Source: Loxodes magnus (taxonomy: Eukaryota > Ciliophora > Karyorelictea > Loxodida > Loxodidae). Taken from it: a stretch of 64,000 bases of DNA. The notes below the pieces were generated by a model that was not told the DNA's origin, did not search any database, and worked only from the letters and a program-made list of their open reading frames with translations. The first letter of the stretch is position 1; every line of letters begins with the position of its first letter. The position numbers were made by a program, and so were the translations under genes. Shown one piece after another: positions 12,493 to 25,000 of this stretch. Where the stretch lies: the NCBI GenBank assembly GCA_946699065.1, contig CAMPDV010000056.1:620001-684000 (forward strand), written 5' to 3'.

Positions 12493-13605
12493 AATGACAG
12501 GAGTAAGATTTTTAACTGTTTGGCTATACCTCCAATCCTTAGAGAAATCCCTATTAGGACCCAAAATCTTGAAGCAAATTTATCTAGAGATTAAATGTCT
12601 TCGGTAAGGGCTTTAAGTCTATGATCATAGAATATACATTCAATGCACACGTGCTTCTATTTAAGAAATTGATCATATGAAAATTCCTGCTATATAAATC
12701 AAGAGGTTGTTCAAAAATGAGCACACTGAGAGCTAGACCGCTGTCAAGCTCTAAAAGTTAGCAGTTAGTAATTAAATAAAAAAGCATTTAATATCTATAA
12801 GTTATAAAAAAGGGCTGGCTTCAAGAAGAATCGTTTTATCTCCTCCTCTGAGCAGAGGACCAGTATAGAAAAATAAAAGAAATAATTCAGAAAAGAAAAG
12901 TTATTACAACTCTCAAAGCCTCCATAGAGAACTAGAAAAAAAGACTATCAAACTGAATCACTGAAAATAGAAACTAAGATATAAGAAATAAATGAAGAAT
13001 GTAAAGAATAATTAAATATCAACTCTTATCTTTGATTTAGACAGTAATGAAATAGAAAAATAAGGCTCTTAATAGTTGATACAGTTAAAATATCAACTCA
13101 TGAAAAAAAAACAAGGAAGACTAAACGAATAGAAGAAGAAATATTCAAAATAAATACAGACTTCATAATTAATGAAATGATGATGAATTTCTTAAGGTAG
13201 AACGAAGAGCTAAATCTGCAGTCAGTGAACGAATAAACTTCAAAAGATGAATTTAATTGATTCAAGACTTCTATAAATTGAAGAAAATATGCAAAAGACT
13301 ATAAAAAGAACCCTCATGGAAATAGAAAAGCAAAAAAGAATACTTAACAGACCAAAAAAAATGCTACATTTACAACAATACTTGTGACGGAAATGTCCAA
13401 ATCAAAAGAATAAGAAGTATTTCTGACGAATATTAACTTCTAAGAATTGAAAGAGAGAGTTACTGAATTTACCTCTCTTTATTTTAAAAAATCTGAAAAA
13501 AAAACAAGATCTGAAATTAAATGCAAAAAAGGAAGAAAATATTAGAAGAAATATATATAAAATTCAAATTTTGCTTTTAAGTCTGAGGGCGAACTATATT
13601 AATGA
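12493..13605 (+). CDS. Orphan Lys/Gln-rich coiled-coil protein
   Basis: One open frame runs from about 12493 to TGA at 13603-13605. It is clearly coding by composition: NCLAIPPILREIPIRTQNLE, then a Lys/Glu/Gln-rich part with heptad-like stretches (TESLKIETKIQEINEECKEQ, KRIEEEIFKINTDFIINEMM, VFLTNINFQELKERVTEF). I recognise no family. The start is uncertain: the first in-frame ATG is at 12595, giving 336 residues, yet coding-like codons extend about 100 nt further upstream without an in-frame ATG. So either the ATG at 12595 is used and the upstream part is fortuitous, or a tiny intron joins an upstream ATG. Likely a structural or scaffold protein; no function is assigned. Confidence 0.6.
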
Positions 13606-15329
13606 TTAATTAATTAATATCTATATGTTTAAAAGTAAAATTTAATTGACTACTTAGATATAAAGCATGGGAGTCATCATAAAACTGAGATTTAAAATTA
13701 GAAATAAGTATCTAATTAAAGGTTTACTTTATAGATATAAATTTCAGAAGCTTTTATAATTTTAGCTTTATAATTAATCTAGATGTAACTTCTAGTTTAA
13801 AGGACTATTCAGTTAGAATTTTTAGCATCTTTATAACTTTAAAATTCTATTATAATAGTAGAAACTTTTCTCTGCTAAAATATATTTATGATACTATTCG
13901 AAAATTTAAGTATGAATATAAGTAAAAAAATGAGTAGTTAAATTAAAGCTTTAATAAAAATGGAAATAAATAAATCTAATAAAATAAATACTCTTTTTCT
14001 ATTATTTATTGCAATTAAATGTTAGTATTGATTATTATATATCTTCTAAACACTTTCTTTTAATATTATTATTGGTTTAATTTAATATATAAAGAGTATC
14101 CAATAATTAATTTAATTTGTAAGCTAAGAATCTGCTTTTAATATATTTAAAAATATCTTATTATAATATTATAATAGCAGACTTTATCTAAAATAATAGA
14201 ATTATACCAAGTGATTATAGTACGCTATTGATATTTGATTTTATATGCTTAAATATTAAAAAACCAGTTTATACAATTTCTTGTAGGTATAAATTAGAGA
14301 AATTTTCCTGAAACTAGTATTTTCTATCCAAACTTATCCTAGCCTGTAGTTAACTAAAATAGAGATTTTTCTTATTATTTTTATACTTTCTGATGAACAT
14401 AAATAAATCTTTTGAAACTTAGCTCATTTAATTAGTAATAGAAGCATAATTTAATATTGGTTTTAATCTAAAAATGCTGAATAAGCATCTAAATAGTTAG
14501 CAAATTGATTAATATAATTACCATACACTTTTTAAGAATCACTAGCATAATAACCAACTAATTAAGTTTTCATTAGTCTGAATTAAATTCCTTTTGGATT
14601 TTAAGCAAAAAATAAAAATAAGAAAAATTAAATATTTGAGATAGAAATATTCCTAAACTTAATTATTAGTGGTATCGCAAAATAGGGAGAAGTTATTTAT
14701 AATAAATAGAGCTTATTAGCTTTGAAATAAAATAGCACTAATATAGCAACTTTATTAATTGATAAAGAGAAGATGAATCATATAAATTCTATTGCTAGAT
14801 ATATTTAAACGTTATTAAATATTATAGCATTTATTTTATAATTTATTTCAATTTAACTAGAGAATAGATACGTAAAATGAGATACCTAGAAGCAATATTT
14901 TTAAGCTGTTGGTGGAAATAAGATAATAATTTTAAGAAATTAGCAAAACAGTAATAGCTTATTTAATTAAATCATTATTAAATAGGCTTTTAGATATGAA
15001 GAGTAAATAGCTTAAGGATTATCTAACTAAAGAAAATTACCCAAGCATTTGCATATATTGCATATCTTGTTTAATATAGAACTTAAGCAATTCAAAGTAC
15101 ATAAAGTATTGTGATAGCATGACTTTAATTAACTTTTATGAGTAGTTTGGAATTTTATTTTTATAACAATAAAAAGGAATAAGAGAAATGAGTTGAATAT
15201 ACAACAATATGACCAAAATAGAAGAATCAATTGTTTAAAGTTAAAGTTTACTACAACTTTGAGTTTTATCTTATTAAATAGCTACTTAATCTCAAATATC
15301 ATTTAATTTCTTTATAACTTTAAATAAAA
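13606..15329. other. Gene-free AT-rich stretch
   Basis: No coding potential seen. An 18-bp A/T palindrome near 14158 is not surprising at this base composition. Confidence 0.5.
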
Positions 15330-18300
15330 ATGGGAGGCTTAAAGAAAGCTTTACAATGTAGAGTCACGACTTTATTATTTCTAGCATTCGCATTTATGAT
15401 TCTATGTGGAGGTTTAATTATATCACTAACTTATTATGATTGGGAAGATTTAATAAAAAATAATTTGCTAGAAGAGGATTTAAATCAAATGAGAAGGTAT
15501 GTTGTTTAGGAAACTCTTACATAGAAAAATATTCTTCAATATGCAGCAGGAGAAATCTTCATGATTAACTTCTGACTTGATTATGTAAGAGTAAAAGGAA
15601 ATTATAATATAACTCCAGAATCCTATTACAACCCAAAACTTTATAGTGGTTACGATATATACTCTTAATATGGAAGTAGCTCTAATGAAACAACTTTAGA
15701 AAATGGAATGTGGTGAACTAATGATGCAAAGATTACTAAAGAAACACAATTAAACGATATCTAAAGTGAATATATCAATAAAATGGAAATTTGTTAGATT
15801 GTTATAGAAGAATCTTTAAGAGAACCTTCTGGAGAAAAGTAAACATGTGAAGTAATTTTTTAAGATAAATCATTTACTTTCGAACTTCCAACTTATTCAA
15901 AACTAGAGCTTGGAAATTTAAGTTATGATTATAGTGATACTTGCTCAAAAACAAATTCTAATTATGATAGTGCTTGTGAAAATTACGCATATGAAACTAA
16001 GTAGGAATGTGAGGAATGAGAAATGAAAATATTTTATCTTAAAGATGGGACTACTAAATTTTGTTTCTGAAGGAAGTACAACGAAGAAAATGTAGTTTCT
16101 TGTGAGTTATGAAGATATGACATTTAAGAAATTGTATCCGAAGCAAGTTCGAAAGAAACTAAAATTCATGGTAGTTATGCTTTTCTAACAAAAGATGATA
16201 ATGCGATTGCTTATAAAAATACGAGCTTTGAATACGGATAAATGAAATTTTCAGATAAAGAATTCGAAAATAAAGGAAGTTAATCTGAAAAGGATGTTTT
16301 CGCTAATAATATAATTCCTTAACTAAACTAATCATTTTAAGGAAAATATTTTAAAGATGGTAAAAAATATTACATAGTTTCAGAACCTGTTCTTGCTTTA
16401 GGCAATAGAGAGATTTACTAACTTTTTCCAAACAATGAAAAGAGTATTTATTATCATACTTATGGGCTTATTGCATCTGAAGAAAGTTTGCAATCTAAAT
16501 TTGATGATATGATAGAAGATTTTCAGAAGTTCATGATAGCAATGATCATAATCTTCTTTTTCATTATTATTATCGTCTTAGTAGTAGCTTCTATCTTGAT
16601 CCATGTTGTTACTAAGAGGTTTATCAAGCCTCTTGAAAAATTAATAAAAACTCTCTAGTATATTAAGGACGAATAGTTTGACTAAGCTAAAGCAGAACTG
16701 AAGGATGAAAAGAATTAATTTAAAGAATTTAACAAGCTGAGAGATTTCCTGCCTAAACTATGCCTGATCTACCAATTTGCCAAAAAAGAATTTTTTGAAA
16801 ATGATGAAGATACACTTATTAAAAACTATCAGGCAGCAAAAGATTTGTTTGTAGAGGAAAAAAACTACCTTGGCGCAGCTATTTGCTACAATAATCTTGG
16901 AAATGTCTATTGTAAGAAAGCAAGCAAAACCAAAGAGCCTAAAGATCCTGATTAATAGGACATTTACAAAGTAGAGTAAAATGAACTTTGGGAAAATGCT
17001 AGAAATAATTACAACGAAGCTTTCATTTAGATTTAGAACTTTAAGAAGAACCTAATTTAATATAAAAAGTATGTTGATGAATAAATGAAAGACAAAGAAG
17101 AAAAACGTAATGAATATATAAGTCTCATAGATCAATATTCTGAGTTTATTGATACCGAAGATATGGTCAATCGAAGACTTTAAATGGCTTTAGCTAATCT
17201 ATAAAGGTTGGACTTATTGGCTTTTAGTACTTATGGAAAATAAAATTTAAAAAGCTCAAATAAGTAAAATTGGTACGATCTTATAAGCAGATTTGAAGAA
17301 ATACTTGAAGAAGATATTAAGAATCGTAAACATTTCGAAAGAGTTATATGGATTATGCTACATATAAGCCTTTGTTATTAAATGATTCGTGAAATGCAAA
17401 CTGCTACAAAGTGGCTAGCCGAAGCAGAAAGATGAATTATAATGCTTGAAAACAAAAAAATAAAAATAGATACAAAAAGAGTAAATGCTTTAAATTAGGT
17501 TTTGTAGTCTTAATCAAGATTGAAAGAAGACGAAATATTAGATGAAAATCTAAAAAAGGTTTTAGAAAAAGATGACTTTATATTAGATTATGAAGGAAGT
17601 GCTGATATTCTCCGCTAGAGATTAATGCTTTATAGAGCATTTCTATATAAAAATTAGGGAAGATTATTAGAAGCTACATAACTATTGACTCTTATTATAC
17701 AAGTTGGAGACTATTATGACCCAATGATTAGATAAAGGTCTTTATAAGAACTAAGCGACATTCTTTAATAGCAAAATTTATAATCTTAGGGTTTACAGTT
17801 CCTATTAGATTAGCATTGCTATGATAAAAATCGAGATTTTGTTTTCGTGATGCATGCAAGCTAAACTATTAAAAACGTGAGTGCTGATCTTGCTCAAGAA
17901 TTATTATATTTACAATAATAAGTAATGGTTACTGATGAATAAATGACTGACTAAGTAGCTCTTATTTCATTTTGGTAATAAGTCGTAATTGAGTTAGATT
18001 TAAAGTTAGATAATAATAAGGAACTATCAAGTAAAATAAATCAAATTGCTGCTTTTTAAGATGATCTAGAAAAATGCTTTATGTATGATGCAATTGTTGA
18101 AGCTTTTAACATCTTATAGCAAAGTCTAAATAAGAAATATATTGTAGTTTTTACCGATGAAGAAGATAATGGAAGTTAAGCAACTTATGAAATTATCAGT
18201 GAATAAATTTAGAAAGGTGATGTTATGCTTATAGTTGTTGCGATTTCAAGAGAACTTCCTATTCTTTAGACCCTAGCGACATCTAGTGTGAATGCTCCGG

Positions 18301-18404
18301 GCCTGTACCTTTACGCACCTGAAAAAGAGAAATTCCGAGAAACAATGAATGAAATAAGTGGAATTGTAGGAGTTTATAAATATTTGCAAGAAACAAAAGA
18401 ATGA
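15330..18404 (+). CDS. Membrane sensor with HAMP-like, TPR-like and VWA regions
   Basis: A 1024-residue single-exon gene. A first TM (about 10-34) and a second TM (about 401-428, IAMIIIFFFIIIIVLVVASI) flank a Cys-containing extracellular region of about 360 residues, the layout of a Cache-type sensor. A HAMP-like linker (KRFIKPLEKLIKTLQYIKDE) follows, then helical TPR-like repeats (for example YLGAAICYNNLGNVY) to about 760, then a von Willebrand A-like domain (about 825-1005: FVFVMHASQTI, YIVVFTDEEDNG, DVMLIVVAIS). The MIDAS motif is degenerate: HASQT replaces DxSxS, so metal binding may be lost. Likely a plasma-membrane receptor passing an outside signal to a protein-binding VWA module inside. 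I know of similar Cache-HAMP-VWA layouts in other ciliates only in general terms; the ligand is unknown. No TGA occurs in frame in the last 300 or so codons. Confidence 0.85.
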
Positions 18405-19295
18405 TTACTTACTTATTAACTTTCTCGCTATTAATTCTTATTAAATCCTTGATCTTCTCTTTTCTATATTGTTTGTTTTTCTAAGCAGTCTTATTATCTT
18501 TGAATTCTTAAATTTAGCTCATATATTTTATTGATAGAAGGACTGGTCAATCTAACATCATATATATGGTAAATTAAATATAATATATCGTTAATTCATA
18601 AACACCTTACCTTTTTAATTCCATCCCCAGTTTAAATGACAATTAACTAGTTTTCACTCTAGTTTTAGATTACAACAAATATAGTATAATTTTAATTAAG
18701 TTGCATGTACTCTATTCTAAGAATAAATTCAAATGAATTAAACAAACGAATATAGATTAATAAATGGTATAGTTATCTTATAGTACCTAGATTATAAATA
18801 CTAAGTATTTAAGTTAAAAGTAGTAACTCAATTAATAAGAAGGATGCAAATTAATTATTCCTAAGAGCATTTTTAGATTTAGATTATTTAAAATACAAAT
18901 ATATATCTAAATATATATCTAAATATTTAAACTATAAAAAATCTCTCATTTCCTTCCTAGCAATAATATAGAAATTTAATATATATTAATTCCCTTTGTG
19001 TTCATTAATATGCTGCTACGATTTATATCATCTATATGAATAGCGAAATAAAGCTCTTAAATATCAGAAAAGTAATACTTTATTACTTTTAGATTCTAAA
19101 GCTCAGTCTTTCTGAAGACTATTTAGCTTATACTTAAATTTAAAATTTCCAGCTAATTAAGGTAATAGAATTTAATCAATTAAACTTTCCATCATTAGCT
19201 ACTTATATATTATTAAATTCTTAGTACAGTTTAAATATAAATATCTTAACTATAACTTTAATTAAAGCTAAAAAGATATTAAAAATCAAAAATTA
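18405..19295. other. Gene-free AT-rich stretch
   Basis: No protein-like frame. A short tandem of ATATATCTAA units lies near 18900-18930. Confidence 0.5.
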
Positions 19296-20231
19296 ATGCT
19301 GAGTGACTTGAATCAAGAACAAAGAGATAAAAATCAGAATTTAAAATAAGACAAAATCTAGAATTCAAAAGAAGCCTTTTATAGTTATGATAGTTGTAAA
19401 GGGACTTAAAATAAGAAAATCCAACTTAAGAAGCCATTCACTTCTTATAAGTAAGCTAGCTCTTAAGAAAATTATCAGCAAGCTTTTAAGAGCTATTACA
19501 AACATTTTAGGCACAAAATTTTCTAAAGCTCAAATTTATCAGAATCAGATTCTTCCATTTTATCAGATAAAGAAATTAAAAAAATAATAGATTAGGCTAA
19601 AAAGAGTAGGAAAGAAGATATAGAAAACTATAAATTTTAAATAAACTAAAAAGCTGATAAAAGAGCATTGTAGATATAAGAAAAAGCTAAAGATCATTAC
19701 TGTAACTAAAATCATGTTTAATCATGTCGACAAGGTATTAAATAAAATTAAAAATCAGTTAGTTGAGATGTTAACGCTTGCAAAGAACTTAAATTATAAG
19801 ACGAAAATCAGGTAAATAATATAAATATTTAAATTAAAAGAGATAGTAAATTAAAGAAATCAATAAGAAAAGAAATCAATATACCCCTTAAATTAAAACC
19901 TAAGCATTATCATACCAAATCTCTAGCAGTCAATATTTAATATACCAAACCACTTAAATTATAAGGAAAATTTGCATCTTAAAGTAATATTTCACAGAAT
20001 GTTCGGAAAAATAGTACTAGTTCTAGAAGTCAGTGTAGTTAAGGAAAAAAATTAAAAAAAGTAGACAGAGTAGTTTAGTATTTAAATATGTAGAAAATAT
20101 GAGCATCTTAAACTTATTTAAAATAAGGAGGAAATACATCAGAAGGAAGAAAATTGAATCTAATGCAAAGAAATAAACAGAATAATCGTTTTAATATAAC
20201 TTAATATCCATATAATAAGTCTACATTATGA
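19296..20231 (+). CDS. Hypothetical Lys/Gln/Ser-rich protein
   Basis: A 311-residue open frame from ATG to TGA, without recognisable domains. It is rich in Lys, Gln, Ser and Asn, has a Ser-rich stretch (SSNLSESDSSILSDKEIKK), a basic helix (QAKKSRKEDIENYKFQINQK) and a second Ser-rich patch (STSSRSQCSQGKK). It is in the same reading frame as the next gene, with 204 nt between its TGA and the next good ATG. If that TGA were read as Trp, the two would form one 846-residue protein. I prefer two genes because the intervening translation is unlike a protein. It may act together with the RIIa-like neighbour, but nothing in the sequence proves it. Confidence 0.55.
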
Positions 20232-20435
20232 TATTATTTTAAAGTTTCATATCTCTGTGTGCAAATAAACAGGATGTTCTCATGATTTGTTGCATTAATT
20301 TATCATTAAGTATATAAAATGAAAGATGCTTATTAATAAACTAAATAAATGCATTAGAATACAGTTTGATAGTCTTTTAATTAAATTTGAAAGTTTAAAG
20401 TTAATTAATAGATTTCATGCTTACTAAATAATAAA

Positions 20436-21833
20436 ATGATGGGATAAAAAGAAACCGCTCTTAAATACTTAAAAAAGCTTTATAAGAAAACTCTTTAGAA
20501 AGATCTTTAATAACCAATTCAAAAATAGCAAGAGAAAGGTAATCCTAATAAAGAAAAAATCCACTTACCTCTTTAAACGGATCTTTAATAGGTTAATTCT
20601 CCTTCAGAACTCCTTAGTTAAAGTTCATAAAGAAAAATATAAGAAAGTAAAAGGGAGCAAAATAATCGCTAGAGAAAGGAATAAGATAGTAATCCATAAA
20701 GCAAGTTCTATTTAGAATATAACCCAAATAGCTATTCATTTAATGGTAATCGTAAAAAAGATAATGAAAATGTGAAAAACTTAATGACTTTAACATAAAA
20801 TATTCAAACATTAAAGCTAAAGAGCGAGCAATTTTAGAATTAAGTTTAAATAAAACCTGAGAAAGTAAAATAGAATATGAAAATTGCTTAAGAACATTAG
20901 CAGATAATTAAAGAAATAATAGATGCATCTCATTAATAGTAGATCAAGAATAAATTTTCAACTTCTAGTTTCCAACCTATTAAAAGTAGAAAGTTCAATG
21001 AATTAAACTAAAATTTAGACTTTGGAGAAGTTAATGCTTCTTAATCTCTTAAACCTCCACTAGCTCCTTCCAAAAATTTCTAAACTGACGAAATTTTGAA
21101 GTAGACAGGTGTCATTTAAGCTTTTTAGGATTTATATAAAGTTCTCTTAGTTTAAAAACCTACTGACTCAATTTATGATTTTTCTGCTGATTTTTTCGAA
21201 AATTATGAAAAAAAATGAAGCAAAGAAATATAAAGAGAAAAGCTAGAAGTTCCAATGTTTAAGAGTAAAATTATAGCTCCAAGTAAAGAAACAAAAATGT
21301 CAATTCTTTAATTTAAAACTATGAACAAACTGGATAGAAACGTTCTTTTCAAATATGATTAAGTTAGGAGTTTCGGGTATAATGTTCCAAATCAAGTTTT
21401 AGAAAGCTCTGTTAAAGAAGTAAGTAATCTAAGTAAATAACTTAGCTATAATTAGAGTTCTAAAGTTGTTACTAAGTAAATGAATCCAAAATAAATAAGC
21501 ATGAAGAGTAAAAAGCAAGAATGAATCATAAAATTAAGTCTAAAACCTACACTGCATTAAAGATTAGAAGATGCTAATTTTTAAAATATCCCTGAAGAGT
21601 TAAAACAAACTTAAGATGAGTTTTACCATCAAAATGAAATTTCAAGGTAAGAGATACAATCTTAAATGATAGATGAGATGCCTTATCTAATATTTACAGC
21701 ACTAAAATAAACAAAACAAATTGACAAAGTTAATCCCGAAGATTTTTGCTTGAATGTGTCTATCTTACCTTATATAGATGACTATGGTCAAATTGAGTGT
21801 GTTCTTTTTAAGTATAACTTGGCATGTTACTGA
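20436..21833 (+). CDS. RIIa/Dpy30-like domain protein, likely ciliary
   Basis: A 465-residue protein starting at a double ATG (MMGQKETALKYLKKLYKKTL) and ending at TGA. It is Gln/Ser/Lys-rich with a more ordered part from about residue 200. One segment (about 225-262: DEILKQTGVIQAFQDLYKVL then KPTDSIYDFSADFFENY) has the helix-loop-helix pattern of RIIa/R2D2-type dimerisation-docking domains, which in ciliary proteins bind AKAP-like helices. A second conserved-looking block at the C-terminus contains DEMPYLIFTALKQT, NPEDFCLNVSILPYIDD and GQIECVLFKYNL. Two TGA codons fall at Trp positions. Role inferred: an axonemal or signalling scaffold adaptor. The RIIa resemblance is by eye and needs a profile search. 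Confidence 0.65.
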
Positions 21834-22030
21834 TATAATCTCGCTTTTATTAATAAATTAACTTTATAAATCTTTGATTTTCAAACCTATAATGATTTTA
21901 ATCTTCCTATTTAAATAATTAGTAACATTAGCCTAGTATTCTAATGATAAAATAGCTATTAAATTACTTATTCCAGCTTCATTGAAATACTTTTAGAAAT
22001 AAATATAATATATATTAGCAAGGAATTGAT

Positions 22031-25000
22031 ATGAAGTTTAAATATATATTTATAGTATTGCTTTTAATAATCATTTCTTAGTATACTAATTATCTTACTA
22101 GTTGATAAACATAGAAATTTAAGTTTGAAGGTATAAAATATTAATTTATTATATTAAAATGTACATTATTTGCTAATAAATGGATTTAGATTATAGGACT
22201 TTAGATTTATTATTTAAACAGTTTATATTTATTGCGATTTTTTTATTTAATCAGCTAAAACTTAGTGTTCTTAAAACTGCAACTAATCTTGAATTAGGGA
22301 TGATACTTGTCATCTTGAGTGCTTTACTTTCCAATGATTATTTGATAGTGGTGATTGCTATATTTGTGCTCCATATAATCCTTTGAAATTAACTGGGAAT
22401 GGGGAATGTACTCCGCCTTACAATGTTTCCGATTGCTAATTTGATAAAGGAGATTGTAATCCTGCTTGTGGAAAATTTTGCGCAAAAGATTAACTTGGTA
22501 ATGGTAGATGTGATGAAGTTTGTAATTTAAAAGAATGCAATTTTAATGAGAGGGATTGTCCTCCTTGTAAAGAAGGGTGCGAAAAGAATATGCTTGGCGA
22601 TGGAATGTGCTAGGTTGCTTGTAATGTTTAAGAGTGTGATTATGATAAATGAGATTGCGAAGGAGTAGTTGAGTAAACTACATGTCCATTTTCATATTGC
22701 AAAGATAAACTGTCAGATGGAAAATGTTTGGTGAGGCCTTGTGGAGTTCCAATTTGTGAAATGGATTGATTTGACTGTATTGCTGAAAAATGTTAATGTG
22801 ATAATTGAAAAATTGGCTATTTTCTTGGAGATGGTAAATGTGACGATCCATGTAATGTTTGAAACTGTAAATGAGATAATGGAGATTGCTTAAAGGAATG
22901 TCCTTGTCCGATTTAATTGAATACCAATGATTCTTATTGTAGCCCTGCTTGTTGACACCCAATGTGTAAGTATGATTATTAAAATAGCGGATAAATAAAT
23001 AATGTTTTAGCTAAATAAATTTATAAAAAATGAAGCAAAGAAGGGTAAAAGTTTGCTTATAAAGTAAATGAAAAGAAAAAGTTAGTTGGAAGTATCTAGT
23101 TATTTGCTATTATAATATGATCTTTATTCTTAATATTCATTTATTATTAGTGCTAAATTACTTTGAAAATAGACTTATAAAAAAGTAAAATCTCATCATA
23201 ACTGAGTTCCTCTAAACACAAATATTAGTTACAACAGCACTTTTAGTAAATAAGAGTTTTAAAATACATTTGATAGTTCTTAGTTAACAGATAGGCATAA
23301 GTAATAGAAACAAGTAAGTAAAAAGTATAGTTGATATAACTATGAAAATAAATCCATTAACTTCAGAAGTAAAGATAGTTGTAATATAAAACTAAAGTAA
23401 TTCAAAAAGCATGACATTGGATTATACTTATACTTTATCTTTTTAAGATGAATTATGATAACATTCGGAGTAATTACTATAATAAGCGGCTTTATTATTA
23501 AATAAAATTATAATGGTGGAAATAGAATTGGATGACTTAACTCATAAGAAGGAGCAATTTTGGATAAGTTAACAGTAGCTAATTTATATACAACTGGCTA
23601 TTTTACATACTAATAAAATGAAGATTAAGATTACATTTTCAAACATTTTTCTAGCAATTAAACAATAAATCCCTATTTTGACTATAAACCATCAGAAAGT
23701 TAAAAATATTGAGAATCATTTTATTTAGAAGAAAATGAATCATACAAACGATATATTGCAATTCTTGATTTTGTTTAAATAATCATTTTGCTAGCTTCAT
23801 CTTCTCTTTTTCAAATTTGATCTTATAGATAAATGACTAAATTATTAAGAAAAAACGTGCAGTTAAGTTTATATAGTATTGAAGTTGATAATTTACCAAT
23901 AGATGTTAATGAGCAAGAAATTAAAAGTCTATTTGAAAGTTAGGTTGGAGAAGTAGTATCAGTTTTTATAGCCAAAAGATTTGACAACTTGCTTCAGCTC
24001 TTCAATTAGAAATAATTATTAGCATAAGAATTTTAGAAGTTCAAGACTTAGTCTACTTCTTAGTAAAATTAAGATAAGATGAGTAAGAAATTTTGCAGAT
24101 AATGTTCTAAATTTCAGATTAATACTTGAAAAAATAAAAAAGTGAAAGTAATATGAAAACTTAGAGAAACATTAAATATTTATTGTCTTTTCAAACATTC
24201 AAGATAGGAATAAATTATAATTTTCCTATTTCTAAAATAAAGAATAATTTTGTTTAAGGAAATAACTGCAAATTAGAGGTAAAGACTTAAAAATAAGGGA
24301 AATATGCAATCCTGAAGACATTTTGTATGAAAACATAGAATACTCAAAGTAATGAAGCAAAACTAAAAAAGCTATAAGCTTTATTTAGTTTTTTAACATG
24401 CAAATCATAGTAATTATAAAAATGAGCTTTCTTAAAAATTTCACTTATAAGCTTCCAACTGAGTAAAAATGTTTGAACTTATGGATAAATAAGGAACTAT
24501 TCTAAGACATTGCATTGTCTGATGCTATAAGGTAATATAAAAAATTTTCAAACTAGTATTATTGTTGATGCTCTTCTAAAAAAATAAGAAGTGAAAGAGA
24601 AGATGTTAAAAGCTATTGCTAAGAGTATATAGATTAATTATACTAAGAATTCTATACCAATTTAATGTGCTCGCTTATAATTGTTATAGCTAATTTCATT
24701 ATGACTCAACTTATTACTACTGTGCACTATTGAAGGAAAAGACATTCATACTGAATTTGGTTTTAAAGATATTTATATATTTAAGCATATCAGTATCTTT
24801 GAAGATTCTGATAGAATGTGATATCTAGAAGTGGGAAATTAAATAACTACTACTTTGATATTTAGTATTTTTTCTCCTTCTCTATTGAAATTTCTGTTCT
24901 TTTGAGTCTTAATATTAATAAGATATTTAAAGTAGAGAATCCTCAAGATTAGAAGCTAAAAGCAATTGGAAGACAATTTTCTATTTTTACAAGATATATA

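Noticed and set aside
12494-12560. ATG at 12494 as start of the coiled-coil gene
   Set aside because: It is in a different frame from the protein-like reading, and no short GT-AG pair joins the two frames.
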